Origin: Aurantiochytrium sp. KH105
Taxonomy: Eukaryota; Sar; Bigyra; Thraustochytrida; Thraustochytriidae
Length of the DNA stretch: 64,000 nucleotides
Assembly (NCBI GenBank): GCA_003116975.1
Contig: BGKB01000013.1
Coordinates: forward strand, 1-64,000
Direction of reading: 5' to 3'
Position numbers and translations under genes: made by a program. Positions 29,366-37,806 of the stretch are shown here, in pieces (position 1 is the stretch's first letter; every line of letters begins with the position of its first letter). The notes under the pieces are model-generated. The model was not told where the DNA came from, did not search any database, and worked only from the letters and a program-made list of their open reading frames with translations.

Positions 29366-32300
29366 ATGAAAGGCATGAAGCGGTGCTCCGCGTGTCACCA
29401 GATTGGGCATTTGCGTCCAAACCACTCGGACTGCTTACAGAATAAGAAACGTAAAGCAAACGCTGAGGCGTTGTCTTCAGCCACGGAAAAACGAGCAAGC
29501 CTGACGGTCGATACCAACGTTGACAATGCTTCGTCCAACCTTGGCTCCAGCTCATCTTCATCTGCAACGGCCCCAACCACTTCACCTTCGTCGTCAACAG
29601 CTTCAGCTCAAGGAGCACCCGGAACTGCCTTTCACCTTTCCTGGACCAAGGTGCGCCAGGAATTGCCGAAGCTCGTTTCGCGGGAGGAAGCAGTGGAGCT
29701 TTGCGGCGTTGATGATATGGCCCAGCATCACATTGATTCCATCGTCAACAACCTCGACAACCTTTGTCGTGAACAGGGTAATACCGACCAGGCGTGGTGC
29801 GAGTCAAGACTTTTCCTCGCCATTATGGGTTCGGAAGCCCAACATCATTTACTTCGCTCAATGCAAACGAGCATGAGAATTGCAGGTGTCACCCCCGTTG
29901 TCACAGAGTGGGAGTTCCTTGCCTTCCTTGCCCAGCTTCTGTTGCTCACAGGGCAATGCAAGACGAACAAGAAAACAGCCTTGGAGGATATCCAATTGAT
30001 CATGAACACGCGAAGGCTTCCCGGTGCGGAGGCACTTCTCTCTTTAAACCGCTTCAATATTTTGCTGAAACACCTCAGAGGTTATTCTCTGCGGGCTTCA
30101 GGAAACGCCTCCAGTCACGAGGACGAGACAGATATGGCCGCTAAGATGCACCCTCTGGAAGAGAAACTTGCCAGCGTTTCGCTACGACTGTTCGCCAACA
30201 AGAGCCTTCGGATCATCATTGATGACAGAAACCGTGGCACTGTCTCTATAAGCAATCCAATCAATACATATCGTCCTCGCAAGCGGCACAAGAATTGCGC
30301 CGGCTCAGCTGCAAGTGCAGACGCTGTCTTTCGTGTCAAGCTGTTCAGTCAGCTTTATGATCGCAAGTGCAACCAGGTTGATGTCCTAAAAGACATTCTC
30401 AACCGGATCAAGGAGGCCAACAGCGGTGATGTTGCTGGGATTCAAGTCTGCCTTGACGGAGGTTACCCTTCGGAAGCTCTTTATAGACTTTGCGCAAAGC
30501 TTGGTTTCGATCTTATTGTGCTCAATTCGACAGAGCGGCAACAAGGAAATCCATTTCTGTCGCAGACTGCTTCCAAAGATCGACGAGCTAGCTACGCAAA
30601 GCGTGGATGGTCCACAGCGAACCTCAACCTTGAAAGGGAATTCGTTGTTGAGGATGCACCGAACCTTGGTGGCGAGATTTTGGCTGCAAGGAAGGGTCTA
30701 AGTCGCGGTAGCGACTGCCCCGAGGTCATTGCTCATGCTTTTGCTGTTCGTGAACACGGGGACATGAATCGTTCATATATTCATCGCTTTGTCTCGATTC
30801 TCCCATCAGAGCTGGAGGAGGCCTTTCGGAACACCTTCGTCTTCAAGTCCTATGGTCGCGTGACTGAACGTGTTGCACAATCGATGTTGTTTTACCCTCT
30901 CTGTCGCTCGTCAAACCGGCAGGTCTATTCGTTCAAGTCCTCCCCATATGATGAATACGGCTCTGATGAGCAAAGTCTTGCAGACATTCACCTTGACGAC
31001 GAAAACGAGGATGGGGACGAGGAGGAGGACCAGGACGAGGAGGACGACCAGGACGAGGACCGGGAGGAGGACCAGGAGAGCGGGAATACTGCTTTGACGA
31101 CCTCTCTGGAAGTTGGTACCGAGGAGGATATCGCAGCTCGTGAAGAGCACCGGACCACTGTGCAAAATATCCCTAGTGACAGAGCTGACCCCGGGAGTGT
31201 CGTAGACGTGCACTTCGTTTCCAATGAGCCCCCAACAAGTGCAATGCGAAAGGTCATTGAATCAGAGATTCCTCAGCGAGAAGACGTCGAGGCGCACATA
31301 TTGTCATCGGTGAAACCTTTGACAGCAGGTCAGCGATGTGCAGATTGGTTCATGTTCAAAAAGTTCATGGTTACTGGTACAGCAGCTCAAGGTATTGCCA
31401 AGGAGGACCCTGGGTGCAGGTCTCTTCTGTACAAGGACCTTTCATGTGTAAAGCCTGCGAAGATACTGACGTCAGAAGTTCTCAGCAAGATGCTTTGCGC
31501 CGAGTGGTTCCATGTCAAGAAACAGGGAGGCAGCAAATCAAACCGGGCGATGGTGATTGGCACCATAAACGAGTCTGGAATAGTCCGTCAATTGCGCGAA
31601 CAAACCTTCGTGGACGCTGTTTTCGAGGTTGGCCTTGTTCAGAAGAAGGGGAGGCCTGGTCTCGGGGTTAGTGCCAACAACATTATCGTCATTCGCCCAC
31701 CCGGTGAAGTTAGCACTGCCGCGCGCATCATCGCGCCGCTTGAGATCAAGACGAAGGTCTCGACGCGCACAGTTGACCGCCCAACATCTGTCTCTGTCTC
31801 CAGGAAGTTTGGACGGTACTTTTCGTGTACCGTGGGCTCGTCAGAGTGGTTCGAGGCCGTGCCAGCGGAGTTTCGTAGCCACATTCTCCATCAGGCAGCC
31901 GTTTTTGATTCCGACTTTGGAGTCTTTTGCATTGGTACCACGAAAACAGTCGAGTACGTAGTCCTCGTTCGTTTCCCTCAGGAGGTTCGACAAAAATGGC
32001 TCCGTGCATTCGAGGATGTTGAGTGTCGATTCCTCAATTGGGCTTTCGCGACCTCACCCGTACTACCGTCAGCCATCCCCAATGCGTTCCAAGAGGAGGA
32101 CCGAGGGGCTATAGCCTCCCATCTTCCTCTCTGGAACGCGTATCACGCGCGTTTGAAATCAGCAGGTGTCTTTGTACCTGTTCGGTTGACGCGTTCGCTG
32201 GTGCAGTTTTACTACAGCGCTTCAAAGCAAGGGGTGGGTGGCATCGATGACTACTCGCAGCGCTTCGACTACCGCGCTCTAAAGACAGGCCGGGAGGCGA

Positions 32301-33031
32301 AGGCCGTCCTTGGTTTGATCACCGACGTGCTTATCAACTCGCTAATGGTGTGGAGGATCAAGACTGCGAGGGATGAACTTGGCAACAAACGGTGCGGCTT
32401 GAGCAAATTCCTTCGAGAGTGCTCAAGAAGCTATCCCTTTACCAAATTCTTGCGAAACGTTGCGATTGGTCTTCTTACAGAAGCGAGTAGACTCAAGGGT
32501 CACCGTTCAGGTCTCAATCACGAAAATTTGGCCGGTGTTGGTCATCTGACCGAGGACAATGACGCTCATCCTACTACTAACAGGATCACCAACCACGAAA
32601 ACTCGGCCGGTGTTGGGCATCTGATCGAGGACAATGACGCTCGTTTTACTACCGACAGGATCACCAAAGCTGAGCACTTGACGCTGAGGATCCCGGACAA
32701 AAAGCGAGATATCATGAGCATTGCGAATGATAAGAGTGTAAAGAGACTCCGACTGAGTCACGGAAATGCCCATACAGAGGTTGAAACCACCCAGAGAAGG
32801 TGTGTTGTTTGTGGAGAGAAAGCCCGAAGGCTTTGCGATTTCTGCAATGTTGTCCTCCACGTTAGGTTGCGGCACTCGACAAACCAGAAAAAGACCTGCT
32901 GGCGACATTGGCACGAGGATAAATTTCTTCGTCGCCCTAACTTGTCTCATCATGCCCGATCCCCAAATATCTCTCCACATCATTTGGGTACAAGCACACC
33001 GCATTCTTCAGTCCATAAACAGGCGTCTTGA
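29366..33031 (+). CDS. piggyBac-like transposase fused to YqaJ-like exonuclease
   Basis: This is 1221 residues from the first in-frame ATG (29366). Near the N-terminus there is a Cys/His knuckle (CSACHQIGHLRPNHSDC). Residues ~170-300: EWEFLAFLAQLLLLTGQ and LLSLNRFNILLKHLRG match the piggyBac pre-catalytic region. LRIIIDDRNRG and VCLDGGYPSEALYRLCAKLG are candidate DDE blocks; the last Asp is not clear. An acidic linker (~31000-31080) follows. Next comes a YqaJ/PD-(D/E)xK-like module: AGQRCADWFMFKKFMVTG, MVIGTINESGIVRQL and PLEIKTKVS, in the order QR..W...R, G..NE, EIK. The C-terminus has CVVCGEKARRLCDFCNVVLH then CWRHWHE, matching the piggyBac Cys-rich domain. The frame is intact. Family assignment is good for the ends, moderate for the core. 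Confidence 0.65.
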   Translation: MKGMKRCSACHQIGHLRPNHSDCLQNKKRKANAEALSSATEKRASLTVDTNVDNASSNLGSSSSSSATAPTTSPSSSTASAQGAPGTAFHLSWTKVRQELPKLVSREEAVELCGVDDMAQHHIDSIVNNLDNLCREQGNTDQAWCESRLFLAIMGSEAQHHLLRSMQTSMRIAGVTPVVTEWEFLAFLAQLLLLTGQCKTNKKTALEDIQLIMNTRRLPGAEALLSLNRFNILLKHLRGYSLRASGNASSHEDETDMAAKMHPLEEKLASVSLRLFANKSLRIIIDDRNRGTVSISNPINTYRPRKRHKNCAGSAASADAVFRVKLFSQLYDRKCNQVDVLKDILNRIKEANSGDVAGIQVCLDGGYPSEALYRLCAKLGFDLIVLNSTERQQGNPFLSQTASKDRRASYAKRGWSTANLNLEREFVVEDAPNLGGEILAARKGLSRGSDCPEVIAHAFAVREHGDMNRSYIHRFVSILPSELEEAFRNTFVFKSYGRVTERVAQSMLFYPLCRSSNRQVYSFKSSPYDEYGSDEQSLADIHLDDENEDGDEEEDQDEEDDQDEDREEDQESGNTALTTSLEVGTEEDIAAREEHRTTVQNIPSDRADPGSVVDVHFVSNEPPTSAMRKVIESEIPQREDVEAHILSSVKPLTAGQRCADWFMFKKFMVTGTAAQGIAKEDPGCRSLLYKDLSCVKPAKILTSEVLSKMLCAEWFHVKKQGGSKSNRAMVIGTINESGIVRQLREQTFVDAVFEVGLVQKKGRPGLGVSANNIIVIRPPGEVSTAARIIAPLEIKTKVSTRTVDRPTSVSVSRKFGRYFSCTVGSSEWFEAVPAEFRSHILHQAAVFDSDFGVFCIGTTKTVEYVVLVRFPQEVRQKWLRAFEDVECRFLNWAFATSPVLPSAIPNAFQEEDRGAIASHLPLWNAYHARLKSAGVFVPVRLTRSLVQFYYSASKQGVGGIDDYSQRFDYRALKTGREAKAVLGLITDVLINSLMVWRIKTARDELGNKRCGLSKFLRECSRSYPFTKFLRNVAIGLLTEASRLKGHRSGLNHENLAGVGHLTEDNDAHPTTNRITNHENSAGVGHLIEDNDARFTTDRITKAEHLTLRIPDKKRDIMSIANDKSVKRLRLSHGNAHTEVETTQRRCVVCGEKARRLCDFCNVVLHVRLRHSTNQKKTCWRHWHEDKFLRRPNLSHHARSPNISPHHLGTSTPHSSVHKQAS
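32516..32665 (+). repeat. 75-bp tandem duplication inside the transposase
   Basis: Two in-frame copies (32516-32590, 32591-32665) each encode 25 residues (NHEN-AGVGHL-EDNDA..TT.RIT). The copies differ at several sites. Confidence 0.85.
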
Positions 33032-33491
33032 GGTTAGGTTCACTCCAGGGCGTTTGTCAGCTCATGCGAAGGGAGTGGCATGTCAGCTACATGCTCATTC
33101 AACACATTTGAGACGTCAATTACCTCTATTTTGTCACTTGGCATCGTTTGCCAGTTCTTCGAAGCCCAGCGTCTACATCGCTATAACAATATTGCAACTC
33201 TTCGCCCTCATCAAGCCACATTTTCGAAGCAGAAGCCACCTTCGGTCACCACGAACAGCGGAGTAGTGTAACGTCTGTAACCTTTTGCATAACCGATTTG
33301 ATAGTCATTTCGTATCACCTGCTTATTTAGCATCATTAAAGGCACTTTAACATACCGATGCCAAAATCTTTTGTTCTGGCACCACCTGGCCAATGAGGTA
33401 TATCATAGGAAAAGGTGGTATAAAGGCACTTAAAAATGCCACACGCGGTTCCTGTTTTCGGGATACTACGTATATGTTGGGAAAGTAGAGA

Positions 33492-34723
33492 ATGGAGGCC
33501 ATTCTTGACTTTCGGGTTTCCGATGAAGACTTGCGGCGAGCGCGAATTCTTCACTTGAGAAGGGGACCGCGCGGCGGCCACCCATCGAGGACAGAGCGCA
33601 GTTCTTTCTGGTCGCGCGAGGGGACAGCAGCGAGGACCTCGATCGCGCGCAGGCGGCAGAGAGCGAGAGAGAAGGAGAAGGCCACAGCGACGCAGCAGGA
33701 GTGCGCCAAGACGCGTTTCGAGGAGGCGGAGCGGCAAAGAGCAGCGATGGCGCGCAAGGAGGAGATGGCGTTGAAGAAGCGCAAGACGCCCGGCAGCACC
33801 GCCAAGGAGCCCAAGTCGGCGGTGAAAAAGGCTAAGACCCCTGGCAGGAAGGCAGAAAGCGCGAAAAAGGTGAAAAAGAGCGCTCCGAAGGACCCGCTGC
33901 AAGCTTTGCTTGACACGCACTCGTTTCTCGAGCGAGTCTCGACCTCGTATGGTGACAAGATCAAGTAAGTCTGTTGCAGTTTCCTTGGAGAGTCTTTTTG
34001 CAGCAGGAGAGAGCAAGAGTGATCGGGGAAGAGTGGGAAATGGCATTGTATGAAGCCGCCCTTCCTTGAGGCTAACAAAATCGCTGAAAATGATGACAAA
34101 CGCACAGATGTAGCATCACAGAGCACGAGATGCCCCCGAAGGCAGAAGTCGTCGAAAAGCATTTGGGTTCAAAGAAGTTGCTTCAAGCACGTGAAAAATG
34201 GTGGTCTGACGACTGGGCCGAAAAGTACGAGCCGGAAATTGTAGCACACAAGCACAACGACAAAAAGCTGTACTGCACAATTACAGAACAGAGCATTAAC
34301 AAGATCCCAGGCGAGGTGGAAGCGCACGTGAACGGCAAGCGCTTCAAGAACCTTAAAAAGACCAAGGATGCCGAAAAGGCCAAGCAAGAGGCCATCCTCG
34401 AGAAACGCAAGGCACGGATTGCCAAGCGAATTGCCGCTCGCAAGGCCGCAGCTGCTGCCAAGAACGGCGGCAAGGAGACCACGGACGATGCGTCGGCTCC
34501 TGAAGAGGAAGCGGACGCTCTCGACGATCTCGAAGACGAGTCTGGTGACGAAGAGGATGATGAGCTCGCCGAGTTGGAGGACAGCAATGACGACGAAGAC
34601 GCAGAGGCAGAGGAAGAAGAAGAAGAAGAAGACGAAGAGGAGGAGGAGGAAGAGAGCAAGCCTTCGCCCCCGCGACGTCGTGCGGCTGCGGTCGCATCGC
34701 GACGAAGGAGAGGTAACAAGTAA
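33492..34723 (+). CDS. SURF2: SURF2-like protein (two exons)
   Basis: Exon 1 is 33492-33964, the intron is 33965-34107 (GTAAGT...CACAG), and exon 2 is 34108-34723. Joined, they keep phase and read DKIKCSITEHEMP, matching the C-x-x-T-x-H-E-x-P signature of surfeit locus protein 2. It continues with EKYEPEIVAHKHNDKKLYC, CTITEQSINK and VEAHVNGKRFKNL, as in the family. The total of 362 residues is longer than usual (about 250) because of a basic N-terminal region and a highly acidic, Glu-rich C-terminal tail ending in Arg-rich sequence. The ATG at 33492 is first in frame; an ATG at 33747 would give a length nearer the family norm. SURF2 is nucleolar and linked to ribosome biogenesis in animals. 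The gene starts only ~60 bases from the transposon end. Confidence 0.8.
33965..34107 (+). other. Intron of the SURF2-like gene
   Basis: 143 bases, GTAAGT at the 5' end and CGCACAG at the 3' end. Removal restores a continuous reading frame and rebuilds a family signature across the junction. It is the only intron placed with confidence in the window. Confidence 0.85.
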
Positions 34724-34807
34724 AAAAGAAAAGAGATTCGGACTCCGTCTGTTCTAAATCAGTTGCTGCTTTTAATCTTTGCGTGTTGGGAACGCTACTA
34801 TTGATGC

Positions 34808-36925
34808 TCAAGGGCGCGAAGTCGCATCAGCGTTGGGAGCCATGGAAGCTGCACGCTGGCGCTGTTCGCTTGCCTGAAGAATGTTTCCTGGGCCGTTCAT
34901 GTCGTACGAGCTGGCACGCACAGGCATGGTGCGCATGCTTCGCTGAGAGCGGGCACGAGACATTTGGCCATAGGCCGAAGGCGCAAGGGAAAAACCGTCA
35001 CTGCCAAGCGCCGGTGGTACAGGCACCGGCTGATGCATAGGGGACGGGTTCGGCGAAGGATGCATGGGCGGCGTGGGCTGCAGAGGCGGCGTAGGCTGCA
35101 TAGGTGGCGTGGGCTGCATGGGCGGCGTGGGCTGGCCCGGCTGCATTGGGTATTGCGGCGAAGAATTCGTGGGCGAGCCCGAAGGCACTGCCGGAGGGCG
35201 GTATGAAGTCCCGACTTGGAGATCGGGCCGGGGCGGCTGCTGGTGCGGCGGCATCATGCCCGGGGGCGGTCCACCTGCGGCTCCGCCAATCTGATATTGT
35301 ACCTGAGGAATGGAGCTCATGGGCTGCTGCATCTGGCCCGCGCCTTGCTGCAGTTGTTGCTGCTGCATCTGCATGAGCTGTTGACGCTCGAGCTCCTGCT
35401 GTTTGAGGAGGTTGGCCCGGTCCTGCACCTGCTGCTCCTGCAAAGACCTGGCAGGCTGGCCCTGGATAGGGAGGTTCTGCATGGGCTGTACGTAGACGTT
35501 TGAGGTCGTCATCGACGAAGGCGGGAGCTGCTGCGTGTTCTCCGGAAGCGGTGGCATGACGTGAACGTCCTGGGGAGCAAAGCTCGGCGAAGGGTTCGGG
35601 GCAGGAGGGGCGCGCCTCGGGATCATGGACGGCGAGTCGAGCGGGGGCACCGAGCCATCGTCGGTCGAGTGATCAGACTGCGGCTGGTTGCTGTCGTGAG
35701 GCGAGAGAGGGGCCTTGTGGACACCCGGGTGGAGGCGGTCGCTTTGGCCGCTCTGCGCAGACACATTCGAGTAGACGCGATCGCGGTTCGAGGCGCTAGA
35801 GTATCCCCGGTCACGGTTCGAGGCCGAAGAGTAGCCACGGTCCCGCTGGGGAAAGGCGGCTGCAGCCGTAGCGGCGGAAAAGTTGCTGCCAGGCTGCATG
35901 GACAGGCGGCGCGTGGACCCAGCAGCAATGGTATGCGGGCTTCCGGCATAGGGCGCAGAAACGCTGTGATGGAAGTGGGGCTGCTGCTGGAAGTGAGACG
36001 GGTTGAGGCCGAGGTCGGGGTGTCGCGCCGAGGAGCTCTTGATGAGCGGCATTTGCGCGGCCTGCTCGTCGGTGATGGCGGTGACAGCAGGTGGGATGTT
36101 GGATGCGGCTTCAGAGGCCATGCTTTCCGTCTCGTAGTTGGTCTGGTATGCAGGGTACTGGCGCGAGATGATGGTCTCGCCGACGGAAGGAGGACGTGAC
36201 TCGGAGACCATGGTGGTGCCATTGAGCTCAAACTCGGTCTTCATGTCAAGCTCTGGGGTGGCCTTGCGGGGCAGGATAACTACAAGTGCGGCCTGGATGA
36301 GACCGAGGAGCAGACCAAAGAGGTTGGGAATGAGCACAAACATGTCGCCGGTAAAGCCCGCATAGATGATCCACATAAAGGAGGAAGAGACTTGGCCGAT
36401 GAGAAAGCCCATGTTGATGGAGACGCTGTTGTGCTCACGAATGACTTCGCGCACCGTACTGAGCGGCGCGGCAAACATGAAGAGACTCATGCACATGGCG
36501 CCGATGCCGACCACTTCGGTGGCAATTTCGGGCACGTAGCGCGCAACCACGGAGAATCCGATCCAGAGCGTGATGAGCGCAATGGTGAGGATCTCGAGGC
36601 GGTGAAAGATGGATGAGTGGGGCGCGTATCGGATCGAGGTAAAGAGATAAAAGGTACTCATGAGGATGCCGAAGCCATTGGCCACAATGAGGTACGGGTC
36701 TTCCTTGACGATTCCGTAGATGGTGTTTCCGAGGCAGTTGGCAAGCGTCCAGGGAAAGAGCGTGGCATTGAGCCTGCCGAGGTCGCCGGCCTTACGGGCG
36801 GCGAGGATGGCAGGAAGAGGTCCGACGAAGAGGACGATGGCCAGGAGCGTGCCGAGGGCGGGCGCGACGATCTCGACGACGATCGTGAGCGCCTCGTTCG
36901 TGTACTCGGAGTCTACCTCGCTCAT
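34808..36925 (-). CDS. SWEET (MtN3/saliva) sugar transporter with long disordered tail
   Basis: This is 705 residues, ATG at 36923-36925. Residues ~15-225 form seven membrane segments in the SWEET 3-1-3 plan. First triple-helix bundle: GPLPAILAARKAG, FPWTLANCLGNTIYG and IVANGFGILMS. Second: AAPLSTVREVIREHNSVSIN, SFMWIIYAG and LIPNLFGLLLG. The paired Asn/Pro sites (NGFG; PNLFG) of the sugar path are kept. Expected role: facilitated diffusion of sugars across plasma or vacuolar membrane. The remaining ~480 residues are unusual for SWEETs: Gln-rich runs, a RDRGYSSASN repeat, and QPTPP repeats near the C-terminus, all apparently disordered and cytosolic. Tail to tail with SURF2. Confidence 0.93.
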   Translation of the reverse strand: MSEVDSEYTNEALTIVVEIVAPALGTLLAIVLFVGPLPAILAARKAGDLGRLNATLFPWTLANCLGNTIYGIVKEDPYLIVANGFGILMSTFYLFTSIRYAPHSSIFHRLEILTIALITLWIGFSVVARYVPEIATEVVGIGAMCMSLFMFAAPLSTVREVIREHNSVSINMGFLIGQVSSSFMWIIYAGFTGDMFVLIPNLFGLLLGLIQAALVVILPRKATPELDMKTEFELNGTTMVSESRPPSVGETIISRQYPAYQTNYETESMASEAASNIPPAVTAITDEQAAQMPLIKSSSARHPDLGLNPSHFQQQPHFHHSVSAPYAGSPHTIAAGSTRRLSMQPGSNFSAATAAAAFPQRDRGYSSASNRDRGYSSASNRDRVYSNVSAQSGQSDRLHPGVHKAPLSPHDSNQPQSDHSTDDGSVPPLDSPSMIPRRAPPAPNPSPSFAPQDVHVMPPLPENTQQLPPSSMTTSNVYVQPMQNLPIQGQPARSLQEQQVQDRANLLKQQELERQQLMQMQQQQLQQGAGQMQQPMSSIPQVQYQIGGAAGGPPPGMMPPHQQPPRPDLQVGTSYRPPAVPSGSPTNSSPQYPMQPGQPTPPMQPTPPMQPTPPLQPTPPMHPSPNPSPMHQPVPVPPALGSDGFSLAPSAYGQMSRARSQRSMRTMPVRASSYDMNGPGNILQASEQRQRAASMAPNADATSRP

Positions 36926-37156
36926 CTTGCTGCTTGGGCGCGTGCGACTACTCTACTCTGCTCTACTCTTCGAGGTCTGTCTGCTCGACCGACAAGCTAG
37001 CTCTGCGCTGCGCTGTGCTGCGCTGCGCGTCCGCTCTCGTCTTGTTCTGCGGCGCGTCCCGGGCTTTCCTTCGCTCGGCCGCTCGCTGCCGCGTCACTCT
37101 GAATGGGTGAATGAAGGAATGAACGAATCAGCCAGGAGTTGTCTTGGCCTAGCGCA

Positions 37157-37174
37157 GCTAGCTAGCTAGCTAGC
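37157..37174. promoter_or_regulatory. GCTAGC block upstream of SWEET
   Basis: An 18-base self-complementary run of GCTA units, 231 bases upstream of the SWEET ATG (minus-strand gene). Confidence 0.4.
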
Positions 37175-37507
37175 CCACCTCCTCTTCCTTTCCTGTCTGT
37201 TCTGTCTGTTGCCGTCGCGGGGTCCCGTGTTTCTTTTGTCTGTTTGTCGCAGGAGCGTTCGCGTGCAAAGCGCACCCGAAGGCCGTAAGGCTGCGCGGCT
37301 CGAGGGCTCGCTCGTTCTCGCGCGCGCCGTGCGTGGGGAAGCGGGGCTTCCGGGGCTGCGCGGTCTCGTGCCGCGTGAGCTCCTCCTCGCCCTCTCGCCG
37401 TCGGCCGGGTGCCGAGGCTTTTGCCGGTATGAGTGACTACTCTACCGTCTCCGGTTGTGCAACTGATTGTTCGATCGATTGATTGATTGATTGATGGATG
37501 GGCGAGC

Positions 37508-37570
37508 GACTGACTGACTGACTGACTGACTGACTGACTGACTGACTGACTGACTGACTGACTGACTGAC
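37508..37570. repeat. GACT tetranucleotide repeat (~16 copies)
   Basis: An uninterrupted 63-base run of GACT. Confidence 0.95.
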
Positions 37571-37687
37571 CGCTGACTGCCGGCCGCCTGCGTGCGACTC
37601 TGCCTGCGTATCTGCGTATCTGCCTGTGTGCGTGTGTGCGTGCGCCTCGAGCGAATCGGCGCAGGGAGCGGCACTCGCGCGAGGAGT

Positions 37688-37806
37688 TCTTTCTTTGCTT
37701 CTGCTTTTGCTTTTCTCCTTTTTTCTTTTTTTTTCTTTTTCTTTTTCTTTTTCCTCTTTTTTTTTTCTTTTTCTTTTCTTTTTCCTCTTTTTTCTTCTTC
37801 TTCCCT
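37688..37806. repeat. T-rich polypyrimidine tract
   Basis: About 120 bases almost entirely T and C on the plus strand (TTTTTCTTTTTC-type). Confidence 0.9.

Larger units (their letters stand above)
29001..33429 (+). mobile_element. piggyBac-like DNA transposon with YqaJ-type nuclease
   Basis: The element encodes one large protein and has short inverted ends: GTGCCTTTA at 29001-29009 and its complement TAAAGGCAC at 33421-33429, followed directly by TTAA (33430-33433), the target tetranucleotide of piggyBac. The left end is flanked by GTAG rather than TTAA, so either the left boundary has changed or lies elsewhere. A further copy of the terminal motif (TTAAAGGCAC, 33336-33345) lies just inside the right end. 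Length about 4.4 kb. The coding frame is unbroken, so the copy may be young. Confidence 0.55.
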
